Below, piece after piece: positions 61,688 to 64,000 of a stretch of DNA of 64,000 nt. The notes below the pieces were generated by a model. The model was not told where the DNA came from, did no database searches, and was given only the letters and a program-made list of their open reading frames with translations. The stretch lies in NCBI GenBank assembly GCA_963783245.1, contig CAWAMS010000003.1, forward strand, positions 186,001-250,000, in the 5' to 3' direction. How positions within the stretch are numbered: position 1 is the stretch's first letter; each line of letters begins with the position of its first letter. The position numbers and the translations under genes are program-made. The DNA comes from Bog-473 sp963783245. GTDB lineage: Bacteria > Actinomycetota > Acidimicrobiia > Acidimicrobiales > RAAP-2.

Positions 61688-62883
61688 CGGCGCGGTGCCG
61701 CCGGCAGGTCGAGAAGAAACCGCGCGATCGTGGTGAGCTGCATCTCACGGGTTCCCCCGTAGATCGACGTCGCCCGCGAGAACAGATACTCCTCCTGCCA
61801 ATCCGACATGGCGGCCGTCTCGCCCAAGGCGAAATCGACACCGAGGACTCGTCGGGCAAGGTCGTAGACGTGCTGCTCGGCATCCGTGAGGAGGAGTTTG
61901 GCCGGCGCTGCCTGAGGCCCGAGAAACTGCCCGTCAGCCAGGCGCTCGACGGCCGAGGCTGAACACATCCGCAGTGCGAAGAGATCTATGAGCACATCAC
62001 CCAGTTGCTCAGCGCTGTTCTCGTCGACCTGCTGTGCGAGCTCGTCGGCCCGGGCCTGCAGGCGTGCCTGGCGGAGCCATGCGAAGGTGGATCTCTCACA
62101 GGCCAGGACATCGAGGGCGATCTGCCAACCTCCGCCCTCCCGGCCGACGAGCCGCTCACGAGGAATCCGGACCTCGTCAAAAGTAACCTCAGCCAGCTCG
62201 TCAACGCCGTTGGCCTGCGCCAATGCTCTGACCTCGATGCCATCGGTATCCAGATCGACGAAGAAGACGGAGAGCCCGCGGTGCCGCTCCGACGCATCCC
62301 CCGTGCGGGCCAGGACCACGCAGCGTTGCGCGTACGAGGCCCAGCTGGTCCACATCTTCCGACCCTGAATGACGTAACTGTCCCCGTCCCGCGTCGCAGT
62401 GGTGCGCAGGGAGATGAGGTCAGAACCGGCGTCAGGCTCAGAGAATCCCTGGCACCAGAGGTCGCGGCCCCGCATGAGGCCGGGTAACACCTCGCGCGAA
62501 CTGGCGACGTCCCAGTGGGCGACCACGGCGGGAGCGAGTATTTCGAGGTGCTCCAGAGCGCACCTCGACGTGAACCCCACCGACGCCAACTCGTCATAGA
62601 GAACGGCTCGGTGGCGCGCATCACCGCCGAGGCCTCCCAGCTGCTCGGGCCAGCCAAGTCGGGCCCAGCCGGCTTCATAGAGGTAGCCCTGCAGATCGCA
62701 GACCGCCGCCAGCCGCTCTCCGAAGCTCGAACCCTGCGGCGGTGAAGGAGGAAGGTCCGCCTTGACGTCGAGGAGCCAACGTCGAAACTGCACGCGCATC
62801 TCTTCATGCGACATCGTCGGGTTCATTGTCGTCACGGCCCCGGCAGAAACCACTGCATCAGGCACCGGAGAAGCACGCTCCAT
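61684..62883 (-). CDS. Acyl-CoA dehydrogenase
   Basis: A 399-residue ACAD: WARLGWPEQLGGLGG, WCQGFSEPDAGSDLISLRT, YVIQGRKMWTSWA, VTFDEVRIPRERLVG and a closing TSIYGGTREMQLTTIA. The next gene downstream encodes a second ACAD-like chain with a 4-base overlap; paired genes of this kind form alpha2beta2 dehydrogenases in actinobacterial sterol catabolism. The start at 62883 lacks a ribosome site; ATG 62826 is an in-frame alternative. Confidence 0.88.
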   Translation of the reverse strand: MERASPVPDAVVSAGAVTTMNPTMSHEEMRVQFRRWLLDVKADLPPSPPQGSSFGERLAAVCDLQGYLYEAGWARLGWPEQLGGLGGDARHRAVLYDELASVGFTSRCALEHLEILAPAVVAHWDVASSREVLPGLMRGRDLWCQGFSEPDAGSDLISLRTTATRDGDSYVIQGRKMWTSWASYAQRCVVLARTGDASERHRGLSVFFVDLDTDGIEVRALAQANGVDELAEVTFDEVRIPRERLVGREGGGWQIALDVLACERSTFAWLRQARLQARADELAQQVDENSAEQLGDVLIDLFALRMCSASAVERLADGQFLGPQAAPAKLLLTDAEQHVYDLARRVLGVDFALGETAAMSDWQEEYLFSRATSIYGGTREMQLTTIARFLLDLPAAPRR

Positions 62884-62898
62884 GCGATGTCGTCGTTG

Positions 62899-63913
62899 TC
62901 ATCGTTCCCAGGCCTTCAGGAGCGAGGTGAGAGATGACGCATCCATGGGCTCCGCGATCAATGTGGTGATCGGCCCCTCGCGCCACGCGTCCAACTGGTC
63001 CCGGACACGCTCGGGGCTCCCCACGAGAGCGAGCTCATCGACGAGATGGTCGCTGACGGCGGCACTCGCCCCCGTGCGGTCCCCGCTGAGGAAGAGATCC
63101 TGGATCCTCTGCGCTTCCTCTCCGTAGCCGTACGCCACGAGAAGGTCCTTGTAGAAGTTGTGCTCACGAGACCCCATGCCACCCACATGAAGGGCGATGC
63201 GGGGTTTCACCGAATCCCGGCAGCGTACGAGATCATCGCCGATGGAGACGAACACGGTGGGCGCTATCTGAAACCCAGTCGGGGCACGGGCAATCGATTT
63301 CCCCCACGCCTGGGCCCAATGGGTCGGGCTCCAGAGGTAGGGCAGCAGACCGTCCGCTATCTCGACCGCCAAGGCGACATTCTTCGGCCCTATCGCTGCG
63401 ATCAGGATGGGCGTCTGTGGCCACCCGGGGAGAGTCGAACGGAGTGCCCTGCCCAGTCCCGTCGCTCCCTCGCCCCGGAAAGGCACCTGGTACATCTCCC
63501 CGTCGAACGACACCTTCTGATCAGCCGCAAGGGCAGAGCGAAGGATCGTGACGTATTCCCGCGTTCGCGAGCAGAGGTCGGGAAAAGGGCAGGCCGTGCC
63601 AACCCTCGATGACCTGCGGACCCGAAACTCCCAAGCCGAGACGCAACCGCCCTTCTGACAGCTCCTGCAGGGTGAGGGCGGTCATCGTCGTCGCACCCGG
63701 GCTACGTCCGGCCATTTGCGCGATGGCAGTTCCCAGACCGATCCGCTTCGTTCTTGCGGCAATGGAGGCCAGAGGAGTGAACGCATCGGACCCCCATGCT
63801 TCCGAGGTCCACACCGAATCGAACCCACGCTCCTCGGCCAGAACCGCACGCTCGACCATTTGCCGTGGACCCCCCGAGCCCGTCAGGCTCAAGCCCAATT
63901 CGAGGGCCGCCAC
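62899..63913 (-). pseudogene. LLM-class flavin/F420-dependent oxidoreductase, broken by one extra base
   Basis: The N-terminal part starts at GTG 63913 and reads GLSLTGSGGPRQMVERAVL, LGLGVSGPQVIEGWHGLPF, then the frame is lost. The continuation RTREYVTILRSALAADQ, VSFDGEMYQVPF, APTVFVSIGDD and the C-terminus lies one base over, ending at 62899. The extra base is between 63566 and 63574. Restored, it has about 337 residues and matches the GWHG/FDGEhYQ group of F420-dependent LLM proteins. The start directly follows the stop of the upstream gene. Recent inactivation or sequence error. Confidence 0.75.
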
Positions 63914-64000
63914 CTACCCCTTCCCCCGCCCCGTCGCTTTCTCCATGCGGTCGAGGATTTCGGCATGCTCAGAACTCGCACTCGAGACGCTCTCGGCGAG
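63914..64000 (-). CDS. C-terminal end of an unidentified protein (partial)
   Basis: On the minus strand the frame is open from the window edge to TAG at 63914-63916 and gives 28 residues ending HAEILDRMEKATGRGKG. The helical, charged tail does not allow a family call. Its stop directly precedes the GTG of the LLM gene (TAGGTG), so it is the upstream gene of the same transcript. Confidence 0.5.
   Translation of the reverse strand, partial: LAESVSSASSEHAEILDRMEKATGRGKG

Noticed and set aside
1..64000. CRISPR arrays, tRNA or rRNA genes, IS elements, integrases, phage genes
   Set aside because: No regularly spaced repeats, no cloverleaf-like or rRNA sequence and no transposase or recombinase motifs were seen; the PghP-like gene alone is not evidence for a prophage.

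Overview
The window reads as one high-GC stretch of an actinobacterial chromosome. The reasons are dense short-spaced operons with many ATGA, GTGA and TGATG overlaps, frequent GTG starts, F420/LLM-type oxidoreductases, a deazaflavin nitroreductase-family protein, class I P450s with a [3Fe-4S]-type ferredoxin, and start codons that sit 6-7 bases after a -10 hexamer (leaderless). An Acidimicrobiia- or Mycobacteriales-like source is my inference; no rRNA or other marker gene is present. I saw no tRNA, rRNA, IS element, integrase or CRISPR array, and no gene-free gap longer than about 300 bases.

Almost all of the roughly 60 genes are accessory carbon catabolism of acyl-CoA type, in highly duplicated families: four P450s, five LLM flavin/F420 oxidoreductases, six amidohydrolase-2 proteins plus one imidazolonepropionase-like amidohydrolase, four type III CoA-transferases (one a two-domain fusion), four acyl-CoA dehydrogenases, four SDRs, two enoyl-CoA hydratases, two acyl-CoA synthetases, three APH-fold kinases, three TetR regulators and three orphan branched-chain-type ABC binding proteins with no permease or ATPase gene.

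Layout. 0-3.3 kb: amidohydrolase, GlcG/HbpS-like protein, P450. 3.3-5.4 kb: a different kind of locus, a poly-gamma-glutamate-hydrolase-like gene divergent from a ribbon-helix-helix-like regulator that overlaps a soluble HtrA-type protease; three 8-bp direct repeats lie between them. 5.4-10.2 kb: P450, aldo/keto reductase and NTF2-like operon, an SDR and a broken LLM gene. 10.3-14 kb: binding protein and fused CoA-transferase. 14.2-18.5 kb: enoyl-CoA hydratase, LLM, kinase and ACAD10/11-like dehydrogenase operon. 18.5-21.7 kb: enoyl-CoA hydratase and paired CoA-transferases. 21.9-27.6 kb: 2-hydroxyacid oxidase, VOC protein, two amidohydrolases, second binding protein. 27.6-43.9 kb: an uninterrupted minus-strand block (amidohydrolases, LLM, kinase, TetR, thiolase-like plus DUF35, CoA-transferase, nitroreductase-like, P450, ferredoxin, ALDH, alpha/beta hydrolase, TetR). 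44.1-50.7 kb: plus-strand P450, SDR, acyl-CoA synthetase, unknown, kinase. 50.7-64 kb: SDR, TetR, NTF2-like, third binding protein, LLM, GNAT, SDR, acyl-CoA synthetase, SMP-30-like, and acyl-CoA dehydrogenases.

A plausible joint role (inference) is uptake and stepwise breakdown of an alicyclic, isoprenoid or hydroxy-acid substrate: hydroxylation by P450, oxidation by ALDH/SDR/LLM, CoA activation by ligases and CoA-transferases, beta-oxidation, C-C cleavage by a thiolase-like/DUF35 pair, and removal of 4-hydroxy groups by kinase plus ACAD10/11-like enzymes. Similar palindromic sites in several promoters suggest common TetR-type control. Six genes, all on the minus strand, carry one extra base each; whether this is gene decay or sequence error matters for any use of this annotation.
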